NCBI GenBank assembly: GCA_963769605.1
Contig: CAVYML010000009.1
Span: 1,178,001 to 1,242,000 of the forward strand
DNA length: 64,000 nt
Source: Fen-1254 sp963769605
GTDB lineage: Bacteria > Bacteroidota > Ignavibacteria > UBA10030
Reading direction: 5' to 3'
Shown here piece by piece: positions 1 through 8,003 of the stretch (position 1 is its first letter; every line of letters begins with the position of its first letter). The notes beneath the pieces were generated by a model. The model was not told the origin of the DNA and made no database searches. It worked only from the letters and a program-made list of their open reading frames with translations. Both the position numbers and the translations under genes were made by a program.

Positions 1-1346
1 GAAGTACAACTCTGGTTATTCTGACTTATACCTTTATGATTTCCATCCTTGATAAAGCGAAGATTACCATTTTGATCATAAAGGTACCGGACTGTATCGG
101 CATCGGGAGAAGTTTTCTGCGTGAGCAATCCGCGCGTATTATATGAATATGTGGTTTTATATGAATCCCCATTTGGCGGTATCGATTGAGTCAAATGGCC
201 CAATACATCATACGCAAAATTCGTGGTTAAATTTAATCCGCCGGAATCGACTGCCGAACGCGTAACATTTCCAAAAAAATCTTTATAGGTATCTACGGTT
301 TGATTATTCTCATCAAGTTTTCGAGTCCGGGTCCATAAATTTGAAACGTCAGTCCAATAAGAATATTTTATCTCTTTTCCAGATCCGATCTTAAAGGCGT
401 CTCCCGGAGATCCCTGCAATTGCGTTCTATTGAGCGCATCACTGAAGTATGACGTTTCTGTATATGGATAATCTCCAACCGGGACTCCCATGCCGGCATA
501 ATATGTTTTTGCATCATTATGATAATTTGGATCATAATTATGTCCGGTATTCATCTGGAAAGGCCGATAGCTGCGCTGCGGTCTTCGCATGCTGTCATAG
601 GTAGTAGCCATGACTATATCATTATCGCCAAAACTTATTTGATTTTGAATATCATAACCCAAACCGTCGATATATGTTTTGGTAACTGTTACATCGCTTG
701 CCGATCGAAAATCCGTTTCTGATACATAGTTCGGATTTGAACTTGAGATATTACTGCCTGCTAAATAGTAATTATAGGTCTTTGAGGTATTCCCGAGCGG
801 ATCTAAAATTGTCTGGAGCCTTCCGAATGAATCGTATTGAAAGTTTGTGCTAAGATTATTATCGACATCTTTAATTTGTGTAATATTGCCGAAAGCATCG
901 TACTGTGCGGAAGTTTGCAGATAATTCGACGAATTTTTGTATCGCTGTATACCGGTAAGACAGCAGTTAAGCAGGGTTGCTGCATTGTTGTTAAACGGAT
1001 CTGTATTGCTTCCATAAAACAGATTTATCTGGTTGCCGTTTGCATCTGTGCCGCTAAGCAAATGTCCGTATTGATCATACGATGTATAGGTTTCAAAAGG
1101 AATGTAGCGATAATCATAATTGAATGTACTATTTTGGACGTATGCAGATGCAAAATCCGTGATAGGATTTGCAACCGATAGAACCAATCTTTGATACGGT
1201 AGAACTTGAGTTCCGAATACTCTATAAAGTGTTAATTGGCCTGAGAAAACCGTATTAGCGCTCATCGAATCGGTTACCCATTTTTCGATAACGGCGTTTT
1301 GCATATAATTCGTCGTCTGCATATTATTTAAGATTATTGAGGATGA
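1..1346 (-). CDS. RHS/YD-repeat protein, partial (3' end off window, 5' end apparently truncated)
   Basis: One reading frame stays open on the minus strand from about position 1420 to the left edge. The product has the tyrosine/aspartate-rich ~20-residue repeats of RHS/YD proteins, for example TSYDQYGHLLSGTD, AQYDAFGNITQIKD, FQYDSFGRLQTILDPLGN and YLYDQNGNLRFIKD. Such proteins are large secreted or surface shells, often polymorphic toxins; the toxin end would lie off the window. In-frame ATGs are at 1322 and 1304, but neither has a signal peptide or a good ribosome site. The RHS-like sequence begins abruptly near 1346, where a plus-strand T9SS tail begins. I infer that the 5' part was lost in a rearrangement, so this may be a silent fragment. 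The call to the family is secure; whether it is expressed is not known. Confidence 0.8.
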
Positions 1347-1406
1347 ATCTATCGATTGCAGGCCGGCGCATTCACACAGACGAAAAAAATGTTGGTGCTT
1401 AAATGA
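1347..1406 (+). pseudogene. Orphan T9SS C-terminal sorting tail
   Basis: Plus-strand codons from 1350 read YRLQAGAFTQTKKMLVLK followed by TGA at 1404-1406. This is the last ~18 residues of a T9SS type-A sorting domain and is nearly the same as the tails of the intact genes at 15320, 22063 and 25287. Upstream, the frame meets a stop (TGA at 1344-1346), and beyond that the DNA is coding only on the opposite strand (RHS). It is therefore the 3' stump of a lost secreted-protein gene, fused tail-on to the RHS fragment. Confidence 0.75.
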
Positions 1407-1424
1407 GTATCATCTGATACTCAT
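1403..1424. repeat. Perfect 10-bp-arm inverted repeat after the orphan tail
   Basis: ATGAGTATCA and TGATACTCAT are exact complements separated by TC. The repeat overlaps the stop codon of the orphan T9SS tail. It may be a terminator stem, but no T-run follows on either strand. Confidence 0.5.
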
Positions 1425-1872
1425 GAATCACAGAGGCTATGATCGATTTACGATTCTAAAACACCGCCATTATATTTTTCGTTATATAGAAATCGTAAGG
1501 AGTGCACAATATTAAATGGACAAAAATTGAAATGCAGACGGAGAGGTGCAATCCGACGTTATGAAGTAATTGAGACACAAATTACATTGGAAACGTTAGC
1601 CGGTATTTTGTCTCATTGTTCATAAATTCGAATGAGCGGGAAATCTTATAGGCATGACGAAGGAGTACTTAATGAAATAATTTTTATCCTCGCCCCATAT
1701 TTAGGGATAGTAAAAAAACGGATTACACGAATGGCTATTTGGAACATGAGAAAGTTTTCATATCTAGAAAAACATTCTGGCCAGAGCCCATAGAAAAACT
1801 TTTCAGTATCCGATTTTCAAATTCAATATCCAGAATTTGTGCATTAACAAAAGCCTTTTTATCATAATCGGT
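1425..1872. other. Intergenic region, no gene recognised
   Basis: AT-rich, with no open frame of convincing composition and no RNA gene visible. It separates the RHS/T9SS junction from the metal island. Possibly decayed sequence from the same rearrangement. Confidence 0.5.
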
Positions 1873-1892
1873 CTCCTCTTGTTGAAGAGGAG
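1873..1892 (-). terminator. Hairpin downstream of the VKOR gene
   Basis: CTCCTCTT and AAGAGGAG (8-bp arms, 4-nt loop GTTG) lie 24 bp after the stop of the minus-strand VKOR gene, in the right place for an end-of-operon stem. No T-run follows, so an intrinsic terminator is only a guess. Confidence 0.35.
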
Positions 1893-1915
1893 TGCATAAT
1901 CATTCAACGAGGGTT

Positions 1916-2386
1916 TTATGATTCAAATTTTAAATCATCTATATGAGATGATCTACGTATCGCTCTGACCTGTACAAGTGCGTAGATAAAAAGAAGAAGC
2001 GTTAAGATGAATGATACCAAACAGTAAACACAGAAAGCATGGATAAGAGTGATCTCAATGTATTGAAAGCATATTGAGAGAAGCAAACCTAATGCAGCTA
2101 AAAGAAACACGCCCAAGCGCAAACCGCGCGAGAATTGGTCATACCCAAGAAGCGCTGCATTTGCGAACATAGACAAATAAAAGACAAGACCTAAATATCC
2201 AAGCGGCACATTGAAAATGCGTGCATATGGGCTATAGGCGACAGTGTTGCATCCGTCAATAGGTGGGGGACACCACAGCAACCCACCAGTATAGACTTCG
2301 AAGGAATCATAAAACGCGATCGCTATTCCGATTAACGATAAGATGAGCATAAGATACACTGCGTAAGTCTTTTTCCCCATTTCCAT
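1916..2386 (-). CDS. VKOR family disulfide/quinone reductase
   Basis: This 156-residue integral membrane protein has four to five membrane segments. It carries the vitamin K epoxide reductase layout: a loop cysteine pair (C39, C46 in WCPPPIDGC) and the active-site CVYC at 119-122. Bacterial VKORs oxidise DsbA-like partners in the envelope and pass the electrons to quinone. No thioredoxin domain is fused to it. The start is set by AGGAG five to six bases before ATG at 2386. It is the third gene after the promoter at 3448-3476, behind arsR and the Met-rich gene. I infer a role in thiol balance under metal stress; this is not shown by the sequence. Confidence 0.85.
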   Translation of the reverse strand: MEMGKKTYAVYLMLILSLIGIAIAFYDSFEVYTGGLLWCPPPIDGCNTVAYSPYARIFNVPLGYLGLVFYLSMFANAALLGYDQFSRGLRLGVFLLAALGLLLSICFQYIEITLIHAFCVYCLVSFILTLLLFIYALVQVRAIRRSSHIDDLKFES

Positions 2387-2441
2387 ATCATCTCCTTTTA
2401 AAAATAATTTATATTAACCGATTATATAAAAAGATATTTTT

Positions 2442-3047
2442 TTACTCGGCTTTTTGTGCTTTCAAATTTATTTTGCCTTTACTTGCAAGGCGAGTAAGAA
2501 AATAGGCTACACTCTCTTTTGAAAGTTTGAAATGCTCAGCGATCTTATCAGTTTCATTGGTTTTGGATTCCCGGATATAAGTCATAATCTCTTCTTCAAT
2601 CTGAGCCGACCATTCTTCAAAAAGTTGTCGAACTTCGGGTGTTGCAAATGTCGCTAATTCACTCGTCTTGCTCATAGATGACATCATTTTTTTGCACATA
2701 TCCCAGGGCATTTCATTCTGACCCTCTGTGGATGTTTGATCTCCCATCATATTCATTGGACCTTTGCCACCCATCATCATGCTCATCATATTCATCATCG
2801 GTGAACCCGAGCCACCTCCCATCATCGAACCCATCATTTTCGGCATCATGCTTTGCATCATCGATTGTTTCTCTTCAGCAGACATTGTGCTCATAAATTT
2901 CTCTATCATGCCACCCATCATCTTTTGCTTGTCTTCAGGCTTCATATCTGTAAAGAACTTGTTCATCATCTGATCCATCATTGCACTTTTTTCTTCTGAT
3001 GTCATCTTCCCCATCATGAAATCCGCCATTATATCTTTAATGTTCAT
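2442..3047 (-). CDS. Methionine-rich repeat protein with C-terminal winged-helix-like domain
   Basis: I do not recognise a named family. The protein has 201 residues, and 38 of its 39 methionines fall in the first 125. Residues 15-74 are three tandem 20-residue repeats, each M-x-x-E-E/D-K-x-x-M-M-x-x-M-M/I-x-K, so methionines fall on one face of predicted helices. Residues 75-103 are a Gly/Met stretch. A single Cys is at 118 in PWDMC. Residues 140-195 are predicted helical and end in DKIAEHFKLSKESVAYFLTRL, which looks like a winged-helix element. No signal peptide is present, so it is probably cytosolic. It follows arsR by 17 bp and is probably co-transcribed with it. Clustered methionines suggest soft-metal binding (Cu(I), Ag(I), possibly Hg or As); this is inference. 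Confidence 0.7.
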   Translation of the reverse strand: MNIKDIMADFMMGKMTSEEKSAMMDQMMNKFFTDMKPEDKQKMMGGMIEKFMSTMSAEEKQSMMQSMMPKMMGSMMGGGSGSPMMNMMSMMMGGKGPMNMMGDQTSTEGQNEMPWDMCKKMMSSMSKTSELATFATPEVRQLFEEWSAQIEEEIMTYIRESKTNETDKIAEHFKLSKESVAYFLTRLASKGKINLKAQKAE

Positions 3048-3064
3048 TTTAGATTTCTCCTATG

Positions 3065-3415
3065 TTATTTTTTGTTCATCATTTTTATGAATTGTTCTCG
3101 GCAGGAAAACATACTGTTCATTGTTTTACTTCTTCTATCAGGTATGATAAGGATTTCCGAGAGTATGCCAAGGGCATCTAACATTCGCACATCAGACAAT
3201 TTGTAATAGACAAAAGGGCCGTCTCGTTTTGTTTTCAGGACTCCCTGTTCTCGGAGCACTCGTAAGTGGTGTGAAACCAAAGGCTGGGATAATTTTGCAG
3301 CATCAACGATTTCTGAAACCGAACGGCTCTCGTTTCCAATAATCCGAATAATTCTCAGACGGTTGACATCTCCTAAGGTTTGAAAAATATTCTGTAGTTT
3401 TAATCCATCATCCAT
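3065..3415 (-). CDS. arsR: ArsR/SmtB-family transcriptional repressor
   Basis: A 116-residue winged-helix protein. The recognition-helix region is KLSQPLVSHHLRVLREQGVL, followed by the hairpin KRDGPFVYYKL typical of ArsR. The usual metal-binding ELCVC-type pair in helix 3 is missing; the only Cys is near the C-terminus (MFSCREQF). The ligand site is therefore different from classical ArsR, or the protein senses something else. It is the first gene behind a promoter whose -10 region is covered by a palindrome (3430-3449), so it probably represses itself, the Met-rich gene and the VKOR gene. It lies directly downstream of acr3. Confidence 0.9.
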   Translation of the reverse strand: MDDGLKLQNIFQTLGDVNRLRIIRIIGNESRSVSEIVDAAKLSQPLVSHHLRVLREQGVLKTKRDGPFVYYKLSDVRMLDALGILSEILIIPDRRSKTMNSMFSCREQFIKMMNKK

Positions 3416-3429
3416 ATCAATATCTACTT

Positions 3430-3449
3430 ATATAAATGGTTGTTTATAT
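3430..3449 (-). promoter_or_regulatory. Putative ArsR operator
   Basis: ATATAAA, six bases, TTTATAT: a perfect 7-bp dyad ending 15 bp before the arsR start codon and overlapping the -10 of the promoter at 3448-3476. Its position fits autorepression. Confidence 0.55.
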
Positions 3450-3476
3450 GATAGTGAATAAACATTGATTTGTCAA
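3448..3476 (-). promoter_or_regulatory. Sigma70-type promoter for arsR-Met-rich-VKOR
   Basis: On the minus strand TTGACA (3471-3476) and TATCAT (3448-3453) are separated by exactly 17 bases. This lies between the end of acr3 and arsR, so the last three genes have their own promoter. Confidence 0.6.
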
Positions 3477-3518
3477 GGGAATAATTCTTCAATGATTGGC
3501 AGCGATATCATCGGCTGA

Positions 3519-4559
3519 TTAAAGTGGAGTAGAAAAGTATCTTTCTTTCAACCATAAGGATACATGTACCAGACTGATGAGAACGGGTACTTCTACCAAC
3601 GGGCCGATCACGGCTGTGAATGCAACGCCAGAATTAATCCCAAATACTGCAATGGAAACTGCAATTGCCAATTCAAAATTATTACTCGCGGCTGTAAAGG
3701 AAAGTGTTGCGGACTTTGCGTAATCGGCTCCTGCCTTCTTTGCAAGGTAGAATGATATGAAAAACATCAATACGAAGTAGACAACAAGGGGGATAGCAAT
3801 GCGTAGGACATCCAATGGAATCTTAACAATGTATTCACCTTTTAACGAAAACATAACCACGATTGTAAATAAAAGCGCAATTAATGTTATCGGGGATATT
3901 TTAGGAATGAATTTCTGTTCGTACCATTGCTTGTTCTTTAATCGAAGCAAAGAGAATCGAGTTATTATTCCAGCAAAGAAAGGAATGCCGAGATAGATAA
4001 AGACACTTTTAGCTATTTGTCCGATGGTGATATCCATAGCAAAGGTCTTTAAGCCTAACCAAGAAGGAATGATTGTCAGAAAAATGTAGGTATAAACAGA
4101 AAAGAACAGCACTTGAAAGATTGAATTGAAGGCAACAAGTCCCGCGGCATATTCCGTATCTCCTTTGGCCAACTCATTCCACACAATAACCATAGCAATA
4201 CAACGAGCAAGTCCGATGATAATAAGTCCCGCCATATATTCCGGGTATCCGCGGAGAAATATGATCGCAAGAATAAACATCATCACCGGTCCGACAAGCC
4301 AGTTTTGGATCAGCGAAAGAGAAAGCACTTTCGTATTCTTGAACACATCCGTAAGTTCTTCATACTTCACCTTTGCCAACGGTGGATACATCATGAGAAT
4401 CAAACCGATGGCAATAGGAATGTTAGTTGTACCGGACTGAAAGGAATTCCAGAAATTTACAACACCCGGAAAGAGATATCCCAATAACACACCTATAATC
4501 ATGGCAAGAAATATCCAGAGTGTCAGGTAACGATCGATGAACGAAAGTCGTTTTATCAT
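3519..4559 (-). CDS. acr3: Arsenite efflux transporter Acr3
   Basis: A 346-residue membrane protein with about ten hydrophobic segments and the Acr3 (BASS superfamily) hallmarks: GLARCIAMVIVWNELAKGD, with the functional cysteine at 120, and the late AASNNFELAIAVSIAVFG and GPLVEVPVLISLV segments. Acr3 exports As(III) using the proton-motive force. It is the last gene of the arsM-to-acr3 operon, 27 bp after hgcB. Length and motifs match the family, and no key residue appears to be missing. Confidence 0.95.
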   Translation of the reverse strand: MIKRLSFIDRYLTLWIFLAMIIGVLLGYLFPGVVNFWNSFQSGTTNIPIAIGLILMMYPPLAKVKYEELTDVFKNTKVLSLSLIQNWLVGPVMMFILAIIFLRGYPEYMAGLIIIGLARCIAMVIVWNELAKGDTEYAAGLVAFNSIFQVLFFSVYTYIFLTIIPSWLGLKTFAMDITIGQIAKSVFIYLGIPFFAGIITRFSLLRLKNKQWYEQKFIPKISPITLIALLFTIVVMFSLKGEYIVKIPLDVLRIAIPLVVYFVLMFFISFYLAKKAGADYAKSATLSFTAASNNFELAIAVSIAVFGINSGVAFTAVIGPLVEVPVLISLVHVSLWLKERYFSTPL

Positions 4560-4586
4560 TATTTATATCTCTTACGAATATTCATA

Positions 4587-4886
4587 TCAATTACAACTGA
4601 CTTTTTCATTGGAGCATCCGCAGGTCGGTTCTGAATTTCTAAGAATACCCTGGATGATACCGGCGGCACAGCCTACGCCTGCCCTGACTGAAATGGCATC
4701 TTCGGAACAATTCATTGCGCATGCACCGCATTCCATACAGAAATCACGGCCAACGATTTCTGCTTTCCTATCTACCATTTCAAAAACTGCATGCGGACAG
4801 ACTTTAACACACATACCGCATCCATTACATTTTTCGGGATCAAGTTTTAGCGTCACAACATCCGGTAAATACAAAAATCGATTCAT
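4587..4886 (-). CDS. hgcB: HgcB, ferredoxin for mercury methylation
   Basis: A 99-residue 2[4Fe-4S] ferredoxin. The cluster ligands are C20-x2-C23-x2-C26-x3-C30-P and C50-x2-C53-x2-C56-x3-C60. HgcB features follow: GVGCA with Cys73, the position reported as essential in HgcB, and a Cys-containing C-terminus (C89, C91, C98). Known HgcBs often end in a vicinal CC pair; here the last cysteines are spaced out. The GGAGG site before ATG at 4886 fixes the start. It lies 13 bp behind hgcA, which is the diagnostic pairing. HgcB is thought to reduce the HgcA corrinoid and deliver Hg(II). Confidence 0.93.
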   Translation of the reverse strand: MNRFLYLPDVVTLKLDPEKCNGCGMCVKVCPHAVFEMVDRKAEIVGRDFCMECGACAMNCSEDAISVRAGVGCAAGIIQGILRNSEPTCGCSNEKVSCN

Positions 4887-4899
4887 TTGGCCGGCCTCC

Positions 4900-6048
4900 T
4901 CATAATAATTTTTCAGTAATCATCAGAATCACAGCTGCAACTGCCGAAGCAATTTGAAAGGGAGCTGCAATTTTCATTTCCTTTTTCACACCTGAGAGCG
5001 ACGTATAGGTTGACGACCCTGTAAAATTCATAGCCATGAAGGAAGAAATAGCTGGCAGCAGAAGAAACCAAGTAAGCATTCCAAGCAAATGAGCGCTTAG
5101 CATGCCATTCATTGCCAGCATTATCGAGAGAATGAGACCGACGACATATCCTTTGAATGCGAACATTCGAATCGGGATATATGGTAATAACATCGGCGTT
5201 AAAACAATTCCGGCAAAATAGGCCAATCCGATATTTATCGTCACCCTGAGAGCTTGCCCGCCTGCCTGCTGAAATGATATACCGTATCGATTGATTCCGG
5301 ATAGAATAATATAGACCGCCGCAACTGCAAAGATATAACGAATTCCATAAATAAAATCATTCGGTGCAAGAATAAGACGATCGTACAATCCAAAATTTAC
5401 CTGTCTCATTTCTTTTGAAGCTTTGTAACCTGCATTAATAAATGGTTGAATATCGGAAGCCCTTACAGGCCCGAATAAAACAGTAAATCCGGAATTTTTC
5501 TTTACCAGATGCGCAGCAACACCGGTTGCTCCTAATTGAGGCAGAATGAGTCGTTTGTGAATTATTATTTTCCCGAGCGATGTTAAACCAATCCTCCGGA
5601 CAAGCTCTTCTGTTCCGAATGTTCCTTTTCCGGCTGCACACCAGACATTGATGCCTTTTGTATCTAAAACCAATAGCCAGGCGTTCAATCCATCCATATT
5701 CTTGCGAACGGCATCAAACGTAAGTTTATAGTTCGCCGTCACGATAACATCGGAGCGCTCATCAGGTGTTCCAACTGCATATAATCCCGGTTCAATCCGA
5801 TATTGTACTCGTTTAATGCCACATCGTACTCTTAGAGCGCCAAGGTAATCACTCCAATCAAGATGGGTTGAGATTATGGGAATATTTCCTGCCGGCGTTT
5901 TGATACTTACCGTGATATATCGTTTCGGCGCTGAAGTTTTATCGCCGTCAACACCTTGGCATCCACATTTCTCGATTGATTTATTTAATTGGAGAGATAC
6001 CAATCCCTTAGAATCTCCACATTCGCATTTTTTATCTGCACATCCCAT
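4900..6048 (-). CDS. hgcA: HgcA, corrinoid mercury methyltransferase
   Basis: A 382-residue protein with the HgcA cap-helix signature NVWCAAGKG at 134-142. Cys137 is the lower axial ligand to cobalt of the corrinoid. This is followed by FGTEELVRRI and a C-terminal half of about five membrane helices, including the family motif MNFTGSSTYTSLSG. HgcA transfers a methyl carbanion to Hg(II), producing methylmercury, at the inner face of the cytoplasmic membrane. The N-terminus is unusual: about 40 extra residues with five cysteines (C3, C8, C10, C28, C30) before the conserved core. It is flanked by a SAM methyltransferase gene upstream and hgcB downstream, with 12-13 bp gaps. Activity is inferred from motif conservation only. 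Confidence 0.95.
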   Translation of the reverse strand: MGCADKKCECGDSKGLVSLQLNKSIEKCGCQGVDGDKTSAPKRYITVSIKTPAGNIPIISTHLDWSDYLGALRVRCGIKRVQYRIEPGLYAVGTPDERSDVIVTANYKLTFDAVRKNMDGLNAWLLVLDTKGINVWCAAGKGTFGTEELVRRIGLTSLGKIIIHKRLILPQLGATGVAAHLVKKNSGFTVLFGPVRASDIQPFINAGYKASKEMRQVNFGLYDRLILAPNDFIYGIRYIFAVAAVYIILSGINRYGISFQQAGGQALRVTINIGLAYFAGIVLTPMLLPYIPIRMFAFKGYVVGLILSIMLAMNGMLSAHLLGMLTWFLLLPAISSFMAMNFTGSSTYTSLSGVKKEMKIAAPFQIASAVAAVILMITEKLL

Positions 6049-6060
6049 AAAAAATCTTTC

Positions 6061-6771
6061 CTATGACCTTGCTAAAAGCACTTCAGATGGGAACAACAGT
6101 TGTTGAAAGTATTCCCTTGTTACAATTTCAAAACCATTATCATTCAATTTGTCGGATAACAGCACACCGCGGCATCCGCCCATCGCCGCCGGTGATATTT
6201 TATAGATTCTATCATACACGCTGCTGGCTGCACTCTCTCCCCTTGTCATATTGACTAAAACGAGCTTTCCATCCTTTTTTAAGGCACGTCTAAATTCGAT
6301 CAGAAGTTTATCCATATCTTCATTTGCAATAAGATCAAACATATAATTGTTCACCAATGTATCGATTGAGTGATTTTCAACCGGAAGGTTAAAGGCGGAT
6401 ACTTGCTGAAGTGTGAACTTTGCACCTGATAATTTTTGCAGCCTTTTCCTTGCTTTTCGGAGCATTCCTTCGGAAAGATCGATGCCCGTATTCATACCGT
6501 TGGGATTCCTTTTTGCTATTTCGTAAAATGTGAGCCCGGTTTCGACCGCTGCCTCCAGAATGTTTTGTCCGTCTTCAATCCGTGCAAGTTCGACAGCTCT
6601 ATTCCGCGCGCGGGATTCTGTAAGATGTCCCCAGACATTATAGACTCCGGCAAGTTTATCGTATACTTGTCCGATATTATTTTGTGCTATCCGTGCATCG
6701 AGAACGTTCGATACCGTTTTTCCATCATCTGGTAATCGGGACAAACCGCAGCATGAAATTGCAAGATTCAT
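6061..6771 (-). CDS. Class I SAM-dependent methyltransferase next to hgcA
   Basis: A 236-residue Rossmann methyltransferase of the UbiE/Methyltransf_11 type. The SAM loop is ILEAAVETGLTFYEIA, with MNTGIDLSEGMLRKA as motif II and a late LKKDGKLVLVNM strand. Motif I is degenerate (AAVETGLTF instead of a DxGxGxG loop). The ATG overlaps the arsC stop by four bases, so translation is probably coupled, and hgcA follows 12 bp later. SAM methyltransferases are known neighbours of hgcAB. The substrate is unknown; a role in corrinoid or metalloid methylation is speculation. Confidence 0.8.
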   Translation of the reverse strand: MNLAISCCGLSRLPDDGKTVSNVLDARIAQNNIGQVYDKLAGVYNVWGHLTESRARNRAVELARIEDGQNILEAAVETGLTFYEIAKRNPNGMNTGIDLSEGMLRKARKRLQKLSGAKFTLQQVSAFNLPVENHSIDTLVNNYMFDLIANEDMDKLLIEFRRALKKDGKLVLVNMTRGESAASSVYDRIYKISPAAMGGCRGVLLSDKLNDNGFEIVTREYFQQLLFPSEVLLARS

Positions 6772-7211
6772 TTTTCTTTTCCTTTTTCCGGTTGAATGGA
6801 TCGTTTATAGAAAGCAAAGAATCCCTTTTTTATTTCCTCTCTAACTCTTCGAAATACCGCAAGAATCTCATCTTCCGAACCGGCTGCATCCGCTGGATCG
6901 TGAAAACCAATATGCAAACGATGAACGACTTTGCCGGTGAAAAATGGACATGTTTCTTTTGCATGATCACATACGGTAATTACGTAATCAAAAGATTCGG
7001 GAAGGAATTTGTCCACTTGTTTCGGCAGATGGGATGAAATATCAATTCCGATTTCCTTCATTACTTGAATAGCCTTGGGATGAACTTTACCAGCGGGTTT
7101 TGTCCCTGCCGAATAGACTTCAAGCGAGGAATCAAACGATTTCAATATGCCTTCGGCCATCTGACTTCGGCACGAATTACCGGTACAAAGAATAAGAATT
7201 CGTTTCTTCAT
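6768..7211 (-). CDS. arsC: Arsenate reductase, LMW-phosphatase/thioredoxin type
   Basis: A 147-residue protein. The N-terminal P-loop CTGNSCRS gives C9-x5-R15, and the redox cysteines are C81 and C88 in VCDHAKETCPF. This matches the thioredoxin-coupled ArsC family, which reduces arsenate to arsenite through a three-cysteine relay. Length is normal. It is spaced 4 bp from the end of the nitroreductase remnant and overlaps the next methyltransferase by ATGA. Because of the IS insertion upstream, its transcription from the arsM promoter may now be broken. Confidence 0.93.
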   Translation of the reverse strand: MKKRILILCTGNSCRSQMAEGILKSFDSSLEVYSAGTKPAGKVHPKAIQVMKEIGIDISSHLPKQVDKFLPESFDYVITVCDHAKETCPFFTGKVVHRLHIGFHDPADAAGSEDEILAVFRRVREEIKKGFFAFYKRSIQPEKGKEK

Positions 7212-7215
7212 AATA

Positions 7216-7890
7216 TTACTTCTCCTCTGTTTTCCATGTCACGATGTATTCGGCGCATTCGGGTATTTGAAGCTGCGGATCATCAAGAATCCATCTGCCG
7301 GTCAAACCAAGTTCACAAGCGGTGAGTTTAAAATGGCACATGGCAATACCCATATCGACACGCTGGAGATCGGCAAGCCGGAGAATGCTGAACAACATTG
7401 TTCCTTTGCCGTATCCTTTTGTCCTCTGAAGATAAAAATGCCATGCATCGCCGATTCGAACGATACGCCAGGGCTGTTTATTGGAAGCAGAAGGAGCCCA
7501 GCGGACCATTTCCAGCGGTTCGGCATATTTATCAGCAGCATCTATCGTTCGTGCGCTGCCAAATGTATCTGAAAAGAATAATTGCTCCGACGGCAGACGC
7601 CGGGCAGCGCTAAGGTATTTCCGGATCTGTCCATCTTTTCCTCTTTTGTCCTCATCATATCCGATAGAAATGACCGCGGGAATTGTTTCCTTATTGCGCA
7701 AAGATATTCTCTTTGCAAAACTGCTTTGAGTAAATGAACCGCCAAGCCAGCATGTTCCTAAACCAATATCGGTAGCTGAAAGAATTGCATGCTCTAAAAA
7801 ATATCCATAATCTTCGAGGTTCTTCGGTCCTTGCTCTATTGCACCAATGATAAATCCCATCGGGTTCTTGATAAAGCCGTACGTGCCTAG
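7216..7890 (-). pseudogene. Nitroreductase-like gene, 3' part, split by IS1182-type element
   Basis: From LGTYGFIKNP onward this is the larger part (about 223 residues) of a nitroreductase-like FMN protein. Landmarks are NLEDYGYFLEHAIL, LGTCWLGGSF, WAPSASNKQPW and DMGIAMCHF. The layout resembles the TM1586-type nitroreductase family. An open frame continues upstream to 7986, but residues before LGTYG are encoded by the end of the insertion sequence. Removing 7891-9752 and one CTAG copy joins ...LKG to LGTYG in frame with the 5' piece at 9753-9948, restoring a protein of about 288 residues. It lies between the ProC-like gene and arsC, each within 5 bp. Confidence 0.85.
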
Positions 7891-7927
7891 AGACTTGGTC
7901 GAAAAGTGATTTTTATTAAAGAATATT

Positions 7928-7956
7928 TTGGTGAACGGACGGTCATGTATTATATT
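7928..7956 (+). promoter_or_regulatory. Putative transposase promoter
   Basis: TTGGTG (7928-7933), 17 bases, TATATT (7951-7956), 48 bp before the transposase ATG, inside the IS. It points away from arsC and hgcAB. Confidence 0.35.
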
Positions 7957-8003
7957 TGTATAGAAAATAGATTTATCGTCTCTCACTAAGAGAAAATCAT
8001 ATT

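Noticed and set aside
4126..6106. Plus-strand frames opposite acr3, hgcB and hgcA
   Set aside because: Shadow frames; the opposite strand has clear motifs and ribosome sites.
7887..7986. Extended nitroreductase start at 7986
   Set aside because: Residues before LGTYG are encoded by the insertion sequence, not by the ancestral gene.
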